Shown in pieces: positions 39,463 to 51,687 of a stretch of 64,000 nucleotides of DNA. The notes under the pieces are model-generated. The model was not told the origin of the DNA. It did no database searches and was given only the letters and a program-made list of their open reading frames with translations. This DNA is from Prostheceraeus crozeri (lineage: Eukaryota > Platyhelminthes > Polycladida > Euryleptidae). Each line of letters begins with the position of its first letter. Within the stretch, counting starts at the first letter, position 1. The stretch spans positions 1-64,000 of the forward strand of contig CAJQUW010007945.1 in assembly GCA_907163375.1 (NCBI GenBank), in the 5' to 3' direction. Position numbers and translations under genes: made by a program.

Positions 39463-42400
39463 ATCCTCTTTTCATCAATCAGTTTGCGTAGAAACAATGG
39501 ACGCATGGTAACCGTCAATCATAAAGTTTGTGTCTGATATTTCCAGCAAAGTCAGGTATAATGCTGGATAATCAAGGTCTCGATTTTTCTTGATTCAAAG
39601 GATAGCGATGGCGACGCAACGCAGTAGAGCTACTTCTGCACTGGGGACGTTACCATGAGATAATCTTCTTCACCTGGTTTCATTTGACTCAATATGACTT
39701 TGCATTCCTCCCGATCAAATTATACAACTTGCTTCTTCTTCGCATTGAATAATCAATTCCGTCGGCTTCTTGTAATAGGTGCTTATTGAAATAAAAAATC
39801 AACATGCCGATAACAAATTTTATAAATCAGTACAATGAATTTAGAATACATACAGGGTGGCGGCCAAATTTCAAGATTCCAATTCCCGGGCTGTTTCATC
39901 GAATTTTTATACTATTTTTTTAGATTGACCGAATGAGTCATTCCAATTACACTGATCAAAAATTATCCGGACACTTCTTTAAACTATTTTTAACATTAAA
40001 TTTGAGACATTTCCTGTTTGAATTGTGCCACCAAATTTATGTGCTGGATAATGAGCGATATTTGACTCCAACGCACTCATTTTTCAAAATGTGTGGTTCT
40101 TCAGCTTATTAACATATGCCTTTCCTCAATGATCTGCACCCAGTGAACTACTGATTGGATCTAAATGATTTCAAATCGATAGAAAAGTTAATTTCTTGAA
40201 CTTTCCAACGATCAAAAAGACTTCATTATCATCATCTGATTCTTGAAATTCTAGAAAGTTGTATTTAGCCGATGTATCAGACCGAAATTTTCAAGCATGA
40301 TAAGTTAAAGGAACAAATGAGACGCAACAGACATGATAGAAACCATGATATCAGAATGCACATGTTGATGCAATAGCATGATGACACCAAGTTATCAAGA
40401 AACATCAACAAGAGCAACCAGAAAAACTGCCACTAGACGAGAAACGTGAATACCAGAAGAATTCCTTCTTATCACCTACTTGTATCAGTTTGCGTAGAAA
40501 CAAAGGACGCATGGTAGCCGTCGGTTATAAAGTTTGCGTTTAATGCTTCCAGCAATGTCAGGCATAATACACAGAATCAAGGTATCGATGTTTCTTGATT
40601 CTAAGGATATCAATAACAATGCAACGCAGTAGTGCTACCTTCGCATTGAAGACATTATCATTGGATTAGACCATGACAAGAGTTTCTTTTTCTGGTTCAA
40701 TTTGACTCAATGTGACTTTCTATTCCTCGTCATCAAATTATTCAACTTGCTTCTTCTTCACATTGTATAATTAATTCCGTCAGATTCTTGTAATTGGTGT
40801 CTGTTGAAATAATATTCAAAACGTGCCGATAAAATTCAAAAAATGTTTGCAAATTAATTGAGAATGCAGTTTTTGAAAACATCACGTCTCAAAAGGCAAT
40901 TAGCTACTTCAGCCTTGCATGTTTGAAAGCTGAAGTCTGAAAAATTGACTAAAAGCAAAACCTATTGAAAAAAGTTTCAAAATTACATGAATAAGTGGAA
41001 GAAAATTAAATATTAAAAGTAAGAAACTTTTCCTTCTATCGTTGGAAAATCACTCAGATCTCATACATAGTTAACGGGTTACAAGCCACCGAATAAAGGC
41101 CTGATCACCTGTGCTCATTTACAAATGTTAACCGGCTAAATGCATGATTAAATGTGCAGGCCTAATTAAGCTCATTCTTTTATGGTTCTGATTATTTTCA
41201 AAACAATAGGCTCAATAATATAAATGTCATTAAATTTCCAATAGGCTATCAATCAATCCTATTTTCTTGAAATATTTTCTTTGGCCGTCCATCAGTAATG
41301 CGGTAAAATTTGTAAGAAATACATACGTGTATGTCGCGGTTAACCGGCAGAACGTGTGAGATAGCTGGGCCTTTTTTCTGGACATATGGAAGGCTAGCAA
41401 AATTTACTTGACAGGTTAACTACACTTATATTCATTGACTTATTTTTCTCGTTTCTGGTCCAGTCGGGACCAGAACAGAAAGCAAATTCTTTACAGCAAG
41501 CAGAATCTCCAGATGGCTCCATATACTAGCGGCCCACATATTTGGAAGCAGTGGCCTGTACATAATCCCAATTGGTTTGGGTGGCCTTCTTGTCATGATT
41601 TACTGTGAGGTTTCCGAACTCATCACTCAGCTTAGCCAATGACTTATATTCGAAATATCAACGAAAACTCTGATACACTTTTCTGTCTGTGGCAGCGTTG
41701 GTAGAATTTTGTTGACATGACTTTAAACTGATATCATCCTCAACTTGATGTGGATGTAGGCGCATAAGTAGCCTGCAGTGTTAAATTGCGCGATTCTTCC
41801 ATAAATTTTGTATAGCTCAATAAGTTGTGCGTTTGTTAAAATCTTTTAACTAATGAAATTGATAATGAAAGATAAACACTCATTTACATATGATTTTTTA
41901 GATTTATTTAGAGGCTGCGTAATTTTCCATATTGCGAGTTTGTTCCGAAATTGCATACAAGCACATTATGAGTCACAAAAATCATAACGATTTTTTGGGA
42001 CCTCTATCGATAGAATGCGACCTTTATACTTGTGTGTACGAAATATAGTCAATCCAATTGCGTACACGACTTAAATGTAGTGTGAATAGCCACAATTTTC
42101 TTTTATCGAATGAAATTTTGCTGCAATATTACTTATTTGGAAAACTTCTGGCGATTTCACTATAAGCTCATAGAGATTATTAGGCCATTATAACAACGAT
42201 CATTAGGTCAACGACATAACCATCGACTCACAGATATCATTGACATCAAATGAAGCAAATTCCATCCAGATGTTGTGCATATTTACGTGATTATATCAAT
42301 CCAGATTCGAAAACATTTAATAGAAATAGTGGGATTAATAATAGCAGGGTTGCCAAACTCGTCCAGAAAAAAATCCGGACGCTCTAATGTTATATCATCA

Positions 42401-42639
42401 GAGTAAATATAAACATTAATTGCCTTCTATACTTAACGAATGGAAAATAATCATTATGCGTAAGATTGTCATCAATATCATGCGTATCTCTTTTCCTCGT
42501 CATTCATAAATGACAGGTGATTTTGAATGAAAAATCGCAGCTTTTATGAACCCGCAATATATTCAATTAACAAATACATCAATAAATCTCAGAAGCCTTG
42601 AGAATATTTCACAAATCCTTTTAACAAATATAGGCAGTA

Positions 42640-43030
42640 CAAAGCCTAAATATATAACGCGTCTCTGATTTCGTTAAATGATTGAATCAACAAATCTATA
42701 AAAATATATATTAGTGCGCCTATGATTGTGTTAAGAATCAACAAATCTATAAAGAATACAGCGGTGTATCTATGATTGCCAGAAAAACAAATCTTTATAA
42801 AAGTACATCAGTGCGCCTATGATTGCGACATCAGTGCGCCTATGATTGCGCTACCAGAAAAACAAATCTATATACAAATACATCAGTGCGCCTATGATTG
42901 CGCTACCAGAAAAAACAAATCTTCATAAAAGTACATCAGTGCGCCTATGGTTGGGTTATGAATCAACAAATCTATAAAGAATACAGCGTTACATCTGTGA
43001 TTGCGTTACCAGAACTATATAATAATACAT
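42640..43030. repeat. Minisatellite in hAT A
   Basis: About five to six imperfect copies of a unit of roughly 60 bp around ACATCAGTGCGCCTATGATT and ACCAGAAAAACAAATC. They are non-coding and lie between the hAT left end and the transposase. They could be multiplied transposase-binding sites. Confidence 0.75.
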
Positions 43031-44999
43031 CACTGATAGACAAATGATCACTATCAATAAAAACACGTCAAGTATAAACAATCTAGCACACTGAAATCTG
43101 TCCATAAAAACAATCCGATAAAAATTCTTCGGCAAAAACAATTCTTCAAATAGTCTAAAAATTTACGTTCATGATTCTTCATCATCACTAGCACTATCGT
43201 GCTCATATGATTGGAAGTATCGCTGGGATGAGCTTCGAGCTAAGTCGATGAGGGACTGAGTTACTGAAAAATGTTGTAATCCATCGATATTTTTCAAGTG
43301 AGATCGCACTCGCCGGATACCGTTCAGAGTTTCGGGTTGGAGACGATTTCTCTCCTTTGTGACTACAGCTGCATTTACACTAAATCCTCTTTCCTCAGCA
43401 GCATTGTGTGGCTGAATACAAAGCAATGCCTGCACAAGAACTTTGATCAGAGGATATTTGTGCTTTTCGAATATCTTGCTCCAATAAGCATCTAGCCGTT
43501 CTTCTTTGAGTGGCTGAATATCATTGTTGATTGCCAGCTGTTTCCATTCCTCGATTAATGGTTGCATGTCATCAACTTTTATTGTGGGAATAAGACCTGC
43601 AAGAAACGTCAAGTTTTTCAATTTTGTTGTCTTGTCCTTATCTGACTGAAACGTGCGGTTTTGTGGACACAGTAATGTCAACTATCGCCACAAACGCATG
43701 TGTTCTTTTTGATCAAGTTTGAGATTGCTCATGGTTGCGTGGAAAGCCTCCAAATAAAAAGCCTTCGCTTCGAGTTTGAAATGGGTCATTTCGGCAGACT
43801 GCAAATTTTTCAGACATAAACGTTCGGTTCGGTGGCCAATGTCAACGTCTGATGAGTGATTTTCAGGGACCGTGCTTTATGTTGAAATCTTCGACACGAC
43901 GATGTCTTCACAGACAGAAGGCAGCAAAAATCGTCCACCTAAAGAAGCCATCATACTACAAATTCTATACACATACTCCGGCCCAATGGGATCGTCTCTC
44001 TGTAAAAATAATTGCATTTCTTGAAATAGGGGAAGTGCTTCCGATAGAAAAAGGAGGTAGATGTCTGTCTTCTTTGATGCAAATGCGCTGCGAAGTCGCT
44101 CATACCGATCATTCTTTGCCAAATCTGCCATTCCTTTTTTGGGCAAATAGTGGACGAAATAGGTTCGAAGCGCATCAAGGAGCGTGAGAACTCGATTCAC
44201 AAAATGAAGTAAGGTCAAAAACCTCGTCCCACTATGATCAATTAGTTTCAAGTTCGGTAAATCCAGCTCGTCTCGCAGAGCATCGAATTCTTCGGATCTG
44301 AGAGCTTGCCCTTTGAAGAAATACTTCATGTCGAGTGCAAATTGAAGCACATTGAATTTCAGTTTGCCCATAGCTTTTTCCACGCAGTTGTGCAATGTAT
44401 GTAGCTTGCAAGAACCAAAGTCTATAACATCCGGATTAGAAGAAGTGAACAGTTTTATGAAGGCTGTCATAACATGCGGCCCGTCGCGGTTGATGGCAAG
44501 TACTGTAAAATCGGGTGACTTGGGACAATTTTAACACTTTTTTTGAAATTTCGAGGAAACGATTGAATTTTTAAAACTCCTGAATAGCCACATTTATGCG
44601 AATGGCTAAGAGGAATAAATTTGTAGGTGTAGCGGATTCCATCGTCATGTTCTTGTACATGTATTTTCGAAAACATGTGCTGTCCCAAGTCACCCCGTGG
44701 TGGGGTGACTTGGGACACCTTGCAAACTGAGTGGCATTTGCTTCCCACGTGTGCTGATACCTTCGCTTAATATCTTAAAACTCTTGAAATGAACCCCAAA
44801 TTATTTAAAGTCAAGACAAAACAATTTCAGTGGTCGACCCAAATCAACCCATGAAGGGTCAATATGGAACAATAAAATCTATTGTAAATGTTCTATGAAA
44901 TGGAATTAAAAAACGCGTGCATGCTAAAAACAATGTTGTAACGGCATAATAAAAAATGTCACTATGCGATCTAGTCAGTCAAGCTTAGCTGTTCCCAAC

Positions 45000-45634
45000 G
45001 GTTGTACACCTATTAATTTCACTGCATTCAAACAATCCCCGGCGTGTGGTACGTGGCTCGCACAAGCTCTGTAGAATTTCTGAGCACAGCACATCCGATT
45101 CATCAGGTCTGCTTGGCCACTCAAAGTATGTGCTGACATATGCGTAGGTTCGCAAAAATGTCATTCTGACCGACGACCTTTCCGATGAACTTCATTTTGT
45201 TCCCCGATGCCGTCTGTAGCGCAACCAGAAGCCACATGCCTTTTTATTGATTTCTTTCAATTCATGTGAAATTTTTATTGTTGGAAGTTTACTCGTTTCG
45301 TCGCACGGTTAATCAGGTTCCGATAAGTGTTAACTAGTCTTTCTAGATCATCAACCTCAGCGTCACTAGTGTCGACATCTTCGCCTGAGCTTTCTTCACT
45401 GTCTGAAAAATTCGCTGTGACACTCCTCCGACTTAACTTGCAACTACTTGGATCTCTTCTGCACCTGACGATTGTTTCCACCGCGGTATCGTATGTCTTG
45501 AAGAAATTCAACATCGCAAGACTGTCTGACAGATCAATGCTGCTGAATTCATCATTCGCTTCGGGTGGTAGCATGTCGAGGACGTTTTGTTTAGTGGATA
45601 TATTCCGGTCGTTCCGAACCCCGCCTATCTGCAA
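45000..45634 (-). pseudogene. Transposase C-terminal remnant, pogo/Tigger-like
   Basis: An open frame (45275-45634) encodes an acidic linker (SDSEESSGEDVDTSDAEVDD) and a Leu/Arg-rich helix. Downstream on the same strand, in shifted frames, are MWLLVALQTASGNKMKFIGK and FEWPSRPDESDVLCSEI, a tail pattern seen in many metazoan DNA-transposon proteins associated with DDE_1. The catalytic domain is missing. It belongs to the TA-flanked element, whose TA duplication fits pogo. The family assignment is tentative. Confidence 0.4.
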
Positions 45635-45724
45635 ATTAGCTGAGCCTCGGCCATCAAATTCAATAACTTAGAGTTTCATGTACTTCTCTCAGTTACATGT
45701 ACTTCATTTGAGTCGTCATTAAGA

Positions 45725-45795
45725 GAAGCCAGCATAGTGGATGAAGGCTGGCTATAACCACAACGTGCAAGGTTCGAATCGCGGGAAATTCATGC
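45725..45795 (+). other. tRNA-derived SINE head or tRNA relic
   Basis: A RNA polymerase III A-box-like word AGCATAGTGGA (about 45731) and a B box GGTTCGAATC (45771-45780) are spaced as in tRNA genes. The acceptor arms do not pair, so this is not a working tRNA; it is more likely a tRNA-derived SINE fragment within the TA element. Confidence 0.4.
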
Positions 45796-48700
45796 ATTTT
45801 GTTCCACGTCCGTTTAGTACAGTAGGCCTATTATTCCTATTAATGTAATTTGAAATAGTCATTTGAATCACTTTGTCAAGAATAATTCAGCTATAAAAGA
45901 ATTCCTTTTATCAGTTTTGAGTCGATGTGACACACAATTCCTGACAAATGTTACGAAGTTTTATAAATAGTTGAACGGTTTGGGGTGACTTGAGACACCC
46001 AGGATCGGAGCATCGCAGTAAAATGAAGTTTTGAGAGGGAAAAAGCTTTCATAGAGCCATGAAAAATGAGTTCCAAGACTATCATGCTTATACTAGCACA
46101 ATTCTATGAAGAATTAGAGATGACTTTGCTAACTTACTATAGATCCAGACAAAAGTTAAAAAGTTTTTTCAACAGAGATTTTTTTGCATGTTATGAAACT
46201 GCGATTTTTAGAAGTATGAAATTAAGCAAAAGTTTCTAAACTATTATTTTGTGGCAAGGAATACAGCAAGCTTTCTGATACATTTTCGTAAATTATTGTA
46301 AGCGGAAGAATGTCTTCAAAAAATCAGTTTGAAGTGACTTATTTAGTTTTGTCCCAAGTCACCCCATATTACGGTACGTTTTTGGCTGAGATGTTCACGG
46401 TTTTCAGAAAATTCATTACTTCAGCATGAATTATCTCAGCACTACAACGTTTGGGTGGCGCTCGGTTTCCTGCAAGAGCCTCAATCTTTCCGGTCTATTT
46501 TCATGTAAATCGAGGTCAGGAATTCTACACGGATTCTTTGCTGATTGGAGCACCAGAAAATAGCAGTCAAATCGAGCTGCTTGTACCCAGATGAATTGTT
46601 CGTCTCATCTAGGTAAAGTGTGAACAAACATGCAAATCCGAGCTTCATTGTTCTGGCCGCGCTGCCTCTGAAGAACAGTTACGGTAGAATAAATTCTTCT
46701 ACACAATACAATTTGCAAACACATTGACAAGTCAAAACATATTTGTGCAAATCCAAGAAGCAAACTGTTATGACAATAGCATAGTGCATGTATAAAATTA
46801 CCCAAATTGGACCGTAGTAGTCTGTGAAAAAAGCAGTTTGCAAAAATGATACGGATGAATCAGCTTTAGTCCAAAGCAAGTAGTTGAATGATTTTAAACG
46901 GGTAAAGAAATAACTGACGAACATTAGTATGGATTCGATAAAAATCCGGAAATTTGATGGTTTTGACAAAAAATCCGGACTTCAGCAGATTCTGTCAAAA
47001 AATCCGGACGTATGGCAACCCTGTAATAGTCATATTACTAGTAGTTGAAATCGAGAAATTATGTTCATTGAATTTAAAGATAAAAATCACGAAATGGCAT
47101 TCCGGGCTATCTAAGGGCTAATTGGCTATTTCGCTGAAATTTAAGGGCGATTCCCGGGCCCCAACAAAATTTTCGGGCGATTCCCGGGCTTGGTCGCCAC
47201 CCTGTACATAACCTTTAAAAGTATCACGTCTCACAAGGTAATTTGCTGCTTCACCCTTGCACGTCTGACGGTTGAAGTTAATTATTATGAAGAAGTTAAT
47301 AATATAATGAAGAATAATTATAAGAAAGGAAGTTATGAAATTATATATTTATTAGTTGATGAATATGAAATATTTTTTGATCACTAGAAAGTTCGAAATA
47401 TGACTCATTCCATCGTTGTAAAATCATTCACAACTTGTAAATAGCTGACGGGCTACAAGCCAGTGAATCAAGGCCTGATCATCTGTGCTTGTTTAAAAAA
47501 CAGTTAACCGGCTAAATGTGTGATTAAACGTGGTCCTGATTAAGTTCATTCATAATACTTTTATGGTTCCGATTACTTTCAAAACTAATATGCCTAGTAA
47601 AATAAATGTCATCTAATTTTAAATAGGCTTTCAGCCAATCGTGGACTCTTTAGATATCCTGTTTTACCGTCGATTAGTAATGCAGTGGTCTTTGGTAAGA
47701 AATACATACGAGTACATCGCGGTTAACCGGTCAAACACATGCAACCATGACTTACTAAATAGATAGGCCCTATTTTTCCAGGCATAAGCTAGCAAAATGT
47801 ACTTGATTAGCTACTTTGAACAGCGTTTGATTTGATTTGATTCCTGTCGTGATTTACTGTGAACGATTACGATTACTGTGGTTTTCGAAATCGTCACTTA
47901 CCTTAGTCATTGCCTTATATTCGAAATACCCACGCAGTCAATTTTACTGCCAACTCTATTTTTCTGCCTCACATTTTTGTCAGTGGAATTTGTCCATTCC
48001 AGAAAACCACTCACTTCCTTTATCGCTTGAATGAGAAATTATCCAATAATTGGAATTTGTATCGGTCTGTCCTCACAACCAGTACACTAACCACCTTTCT
48101 TTTCTGGGTCTGTGAATTCATCTTTCATGCGTATTCCAGCAGTGAAAAAGAAGGTAATAATTGTCGATACTAATAAAGTATTAGTATTATATCAACCCAT
48201 GGAACCCTTGTATTTCAAATGAAACAATACTGCCAAATCACTTAAAATCCTGATCAAGAATACCCCACAATTCGATCTCAGAAACTTCCGCAATTAACTT
48301 GACAAATAGTTTACAAAGATGTTGACATTGACAAATGTGATACAATGCATTAGATCAGCATTGATCTACAAATCAAAGATTTTTCTTCTCATCATTGACT
48401 TGTGCAAGATATCAAACATCCATTCTAGCATACCATTATCTACTTTTATGGTTTATTATCACATACAATTTCTACTTGGTTTAAATCGAAGACTTTTTCA
48501 GCTATGTCAGCTTACCTTATGGTCTTTCGTGGTGTCCGTTTGATCCCACCCACCAGCAAATCTCCATAAGACTTTCGATTCCTTTCTCACACACTTATGG
48601 CCTATCAGACTGTATACAATAAAATCGGTAAACTTTCCAGCAAAGTTAAACCCCCTGGACTTCTGCTCAACTAGGGATTCATCAAATAATTTCCTTCTCT

Positions 48701-49005
48701 ATAGGGGAGACTGGGGTGACATGGCATATGGGTCCTCCCGAAGAAACTTTTATACTAGGCAGTATGAAACCACCAGTGCTTTTTTCAGGACCATCTTCAT
48801 ATCAGGCAGTGAAAAAATCGCGATGCCTGCTTCAGTCGTTTATGTCTCAGGCGAGGATGAGGAAAAATTGCCTTTTTTGGAGTTTGATATATTAACTTTC
48901 TAAGGGTGCTGTATACCGGTATATACTTGGACGAGTTGAAGAACAGAATTCTGTCTGAAGTTCTGTCAGAACGAAGACTTCATTTATGTGGTAGTATAAC
49001 ACGAC

Positions 49006-51687
49006 CAGTGGTCGGGCCAGAGATTTTTTCCATTTTTTTCGCAGCTCTGCTAAATTTTCATAGGCCTACTAATGCGAGCAGTAGAATTTTAGCAGCAGAT
49101 ATTATAGCAGATTATAGCATCATATTTCATGATCAAGCAGGGTAAACGCCGCTCTTATCATCAAAACTTGACCAAGAGCGTCTATGTATCTTTTAGGAGG
49201 TATATACAATATCCCATATTTTTTATGCAATTTTGATATTGCTGCAACGTACTGATTTAAACTAAAACTTAGCTCTTGTAACAGGAATGACTTTCCGAAA
49301 GCAACTGCGTTTCGTCATTGATGACCCTCGGAGAAGATTCTTCGCAATGATCTGATTACAAGAGCTCGCATTATCTGTCATCAATTATAGTTTCTGAGGA
49401 GCCATTTTGTTAATATAGCTCAATATGGCTTAATATATATATATATATATTCGTATGAAAAAACATTACAACGAAAATTCAAAGTTTTAGGGTTGACCGG
49501 CTTAGACAATCACGGAAGTCATTGTCCACAGTGGTCATATTGCCACGCATTCCAATAACTTGGCAAGAGAGAACATGAGCGTTCGTTTGTTCTTCACCAC
49601 ATACGCAGGCACTATTATTTGAGAGAATTATTCGATTCATAAATGCTTTGTATCGACCGCAACCAGAGCGGAGTCGATTTAAGAGTACCCATTTTGCTCG
49701 CGGCAGGTCATATAGGCCTATAGGCGCTTGTTAGTAGGTCTCGCGATAAACTCAGGGTTGGTGGTTAGAGTCATCCCATTTTCTCACATGGCGCAAGTGT
49801 CTGGTGTCGTCTCGCAGGCCTTTTGTTTCAGATGGTAGAACCTTCTTGAGAGCGCATTTCGAGATTGGAGTCGTTGTTCATCTGATACCGGGGTGGTTAC
49901 AACTTGATGAAGATGGTTGGGTTGTTGAATGGCTCGATTGTACAGGTGCAATGTTTGTTTGTCTCTTCGTATGTCTGGAGGTAGCTCTGTAGGGGCCGAT
50001 CTAATACTTCTTGATATGAGGTGCATTCAGTCGTTAAGCTGAACATCGATCTTCATAGCATTCCTAGCGATTACATGTACTAAGTGCATGTCACAAACAC
50101 AACCAAAAATCACTTATCTTACAACAAACAACTACAAAAACTTTACAATAAAATTCGCGTCACTTATTTAAGACAGTGTCTGTTCCAGTTGATATCAGGC
50201 GTCAACAAAAGGGTCAAAGAAAAAAAAACAATTCAGTAATAAACAGAAGTAAAAGTTCTCATTAAAAGAGATGAAAACAAATAATAAATGCGAATCAAAA
50301 GAAAAAGGACTGATGATGTAGAAATTCAGCAGTGTGGAAATCTCAACTTGCAAGAATGTAACAATTATAACCTTGAAATGTATGATGTGCTTCTTCTTTT
50401 GACGCCTCCTCCCCAAGCAGTCTCATATGATTTTCCATCAAAATTTCAAGAATACACTTAGTTAGGCTTGACTTTGGTGCACTAACTTTCGATCTGAGAA
50501 CTTCGTCGTGTGCAGAAATATTTTTTACTATACATGATTATTTCTGGACTTGACGAAGGCTCCACTAATGACTTTCCATTCCCTTGTGTGTTTCCTTTTC
50601 TCTGATATGTCTTTCTTTTATCTCTCAATATATTCTCAAGCATCGAATTAATTTTTATTAATTTATTTTTCTTTTTCTTGCTTTGACTGTTTTTCAACCT
50701 TTTTCTGATGGTCATCTGTCGGTTCTTTCTTCTTTCTCCTTTTGCAATTTTAAACAAGCTTTGGAATGTTGCTTGGCCAACGACATATTTTCACGAAGGC
50801 CGTCTGTGATTGGTATCGAGTGGCAGAATTGATTGTGAAATTAGTGAAACATCCAACAGTTGTTGATTCGCTCCCATTACACAATTTTATCAAAGGATAG
50901 CAACTGTGAATCTTTACAGAAGGCAATGACAAGGAACCGGTGCCTAACCATAAATTGTCAGTCACAGGAGGCCATTATCCCTTAGGTACTGTTGTTATGG
51001 CAAAGCGTGTCCACTGCGCATAATATTGTTTTCAATGTGCAGGTTTGTCCTAGACATTTAAAATAATGTATACTGTCGGATTTCTATAATTGGACATAGA
51101 TGGCAGCCTCTTCGCGACTTTCATTGTCCATGCCTCGATATTCGGAGATCTTATGGACTTTGCATCACTTCAGACGAAACTGATTTTTCTGCATAACTGG
51201 TATAAAGTGTGTTTTTTGCAGCATCCACTTCTTAAGAATGCCTTTTCAAATTTATTTAATGTCAGGTAAGAACCGTTTCTAGAAAGTGGGGAGTGCATCA
51301 TCAGTGGCCTCTTTTACTCTGACTTCTTAAACATAGCCTTGAAAGGTTCACACTTGCGGTTATTTGACACAAATTACTGATGCTTTCAACAGTGTAAAAT
51401 AGCTGCATACTGAGCTATTGCTGCAATTTTTCTCTTTAGCTAAACCTGCTGCAGGATGTAAGACAATATGGCAACCATGAAGTTTGCACTAGCCGAAAAT
51501 ATAAAGAATAACACAAGCAGCTATCAAGTTTACGTAAAACTTTTGTCCTGTAAATCAGCCTCCATTAAACAGCATACGTAAACAGCATTTTTAATTCTCG
51601 CAGGACCACGTCCATTTTTTTCGCAGCGAGTTCATTTTTATTAACGTTTTCGCAGTACGAAAATTTCTGCAGCTGGCCCGACCACTG
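49006..51687. mobile_element. hAT-like element B, non-autonomous
   Basis: CAGTGGTCGGGCCAG at 49006 and the inverted CTGGCCCGACCACTG ending at 51687 are hAT-type ends. They are flanked by a perfect 8-bp duplication AACACGAC (48998-49005 and 51688-51695), the size hAT makes. The 2.7-kb body holds a LINE fragment but no transposase that I can recognise. Confidence 0.88.
49490..50060 (-). pseudogene. LINE C-terminal fragment
   Basis: On the minus strand LPRAKWVLLNRLRSGCGRYK, CVCGEEQTNAHVLSC and further residues form the C-terminal Cys/His region of a Jockey/CR1-like LINE. The preceding segment has frame changes. It ends near a (TA)n run at about 49435-49455. This is a decayed 3' fragment within hAT-like element B. 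Confidence 0.6.

Larger units (their letters stand above)
44503..46374. mobile_element. TA-flanked element(s) with GGGGTGACTTGGGACA ends, inside the hAT gene
   Basis: CTGTAAAATCGGGTGACTTG at 44503 and the inverted GTCCCAAGTCACCCC ending near 46374 are flanked by TA at 44501-44502 and 46375-46376, as in Tc1/mariner/pogo elements. The same end motif occurs as a facing pair at 44681-44717 (16-bp arms, 5-bp spacer) and again at about 45980. So this is probably two or three related elements inserted side by side or one within another. Confidence 0.7.
43169..46520 (-). pseudogene. hAT transposase, interrupted
   Basis: The C-terminal frame (43169-43681) has the hAT dimerisation motif HNAAEERGFSVNAAVV. 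The segment upstream (to 43876) continues as coding sequence after an in-frame stop at about 43682. A further frame runs from 43877 to about 44500 (INRDGPHVMTAFIKLFTSS near its start). The N-terminal continuation is found beyond the nested elements, from 46377 upward (APPKRCSAEII, NFLKTVNISAKN), so the reading frame is split by the TA-flanked insertion. There is also a frame or stop change upstream of about 46500. It cannot be active as it stands. Confidence 0.7.
42345..47023 (-). mobile_element. hAT transposon A
   Basis: The ends CAGGGTTGCCA (42345) and TGGCAACCCTG (to 47023) are typical of hAT. Subterminal AAAAAATCCGGAC words are repeated at both ends. It is flanked by TAATAG (42339-42344 and 47024-47029). 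That is 6 bp and not the 8 bp usual for hAT, and the paralogous empty site in copy 1 near 52690-52710 supports the 6-bp reading. It encodes a broken transposase on the minus strand and is interrupted by TA-flanked elements at 44503-46374. Confidence 0.85.
39853..47204. mobile_element. Second copy of the CAGGGTGGCGG family, nested in copy 1
   Basis: CAGGGTGGCGGCC at 39853 and GGTCGCCACCCTG ending at 47204 are inverted ends flanked by a perfect TACATA duplication (39847-39852 and 47205-47210). Its sequence from 39853 on aligns with copy 1 (13251-13863, then 39469-39852, then 47211 on), so the family inserted into one of its own members. Copy 2 without the hAT element is about 2.67 kb. I see no transposase in it. 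Confidence 0.85.

Noticed and set aside
43852-44187. 111-codon plus-strand frame
   Set aside because: It is the complement of the hAT transposase.
46605-46969. Minus-strand frames upstream of the hAT transposase
   Set aside because: They are of random composition and fall in the subterminal non-coding part of the element.
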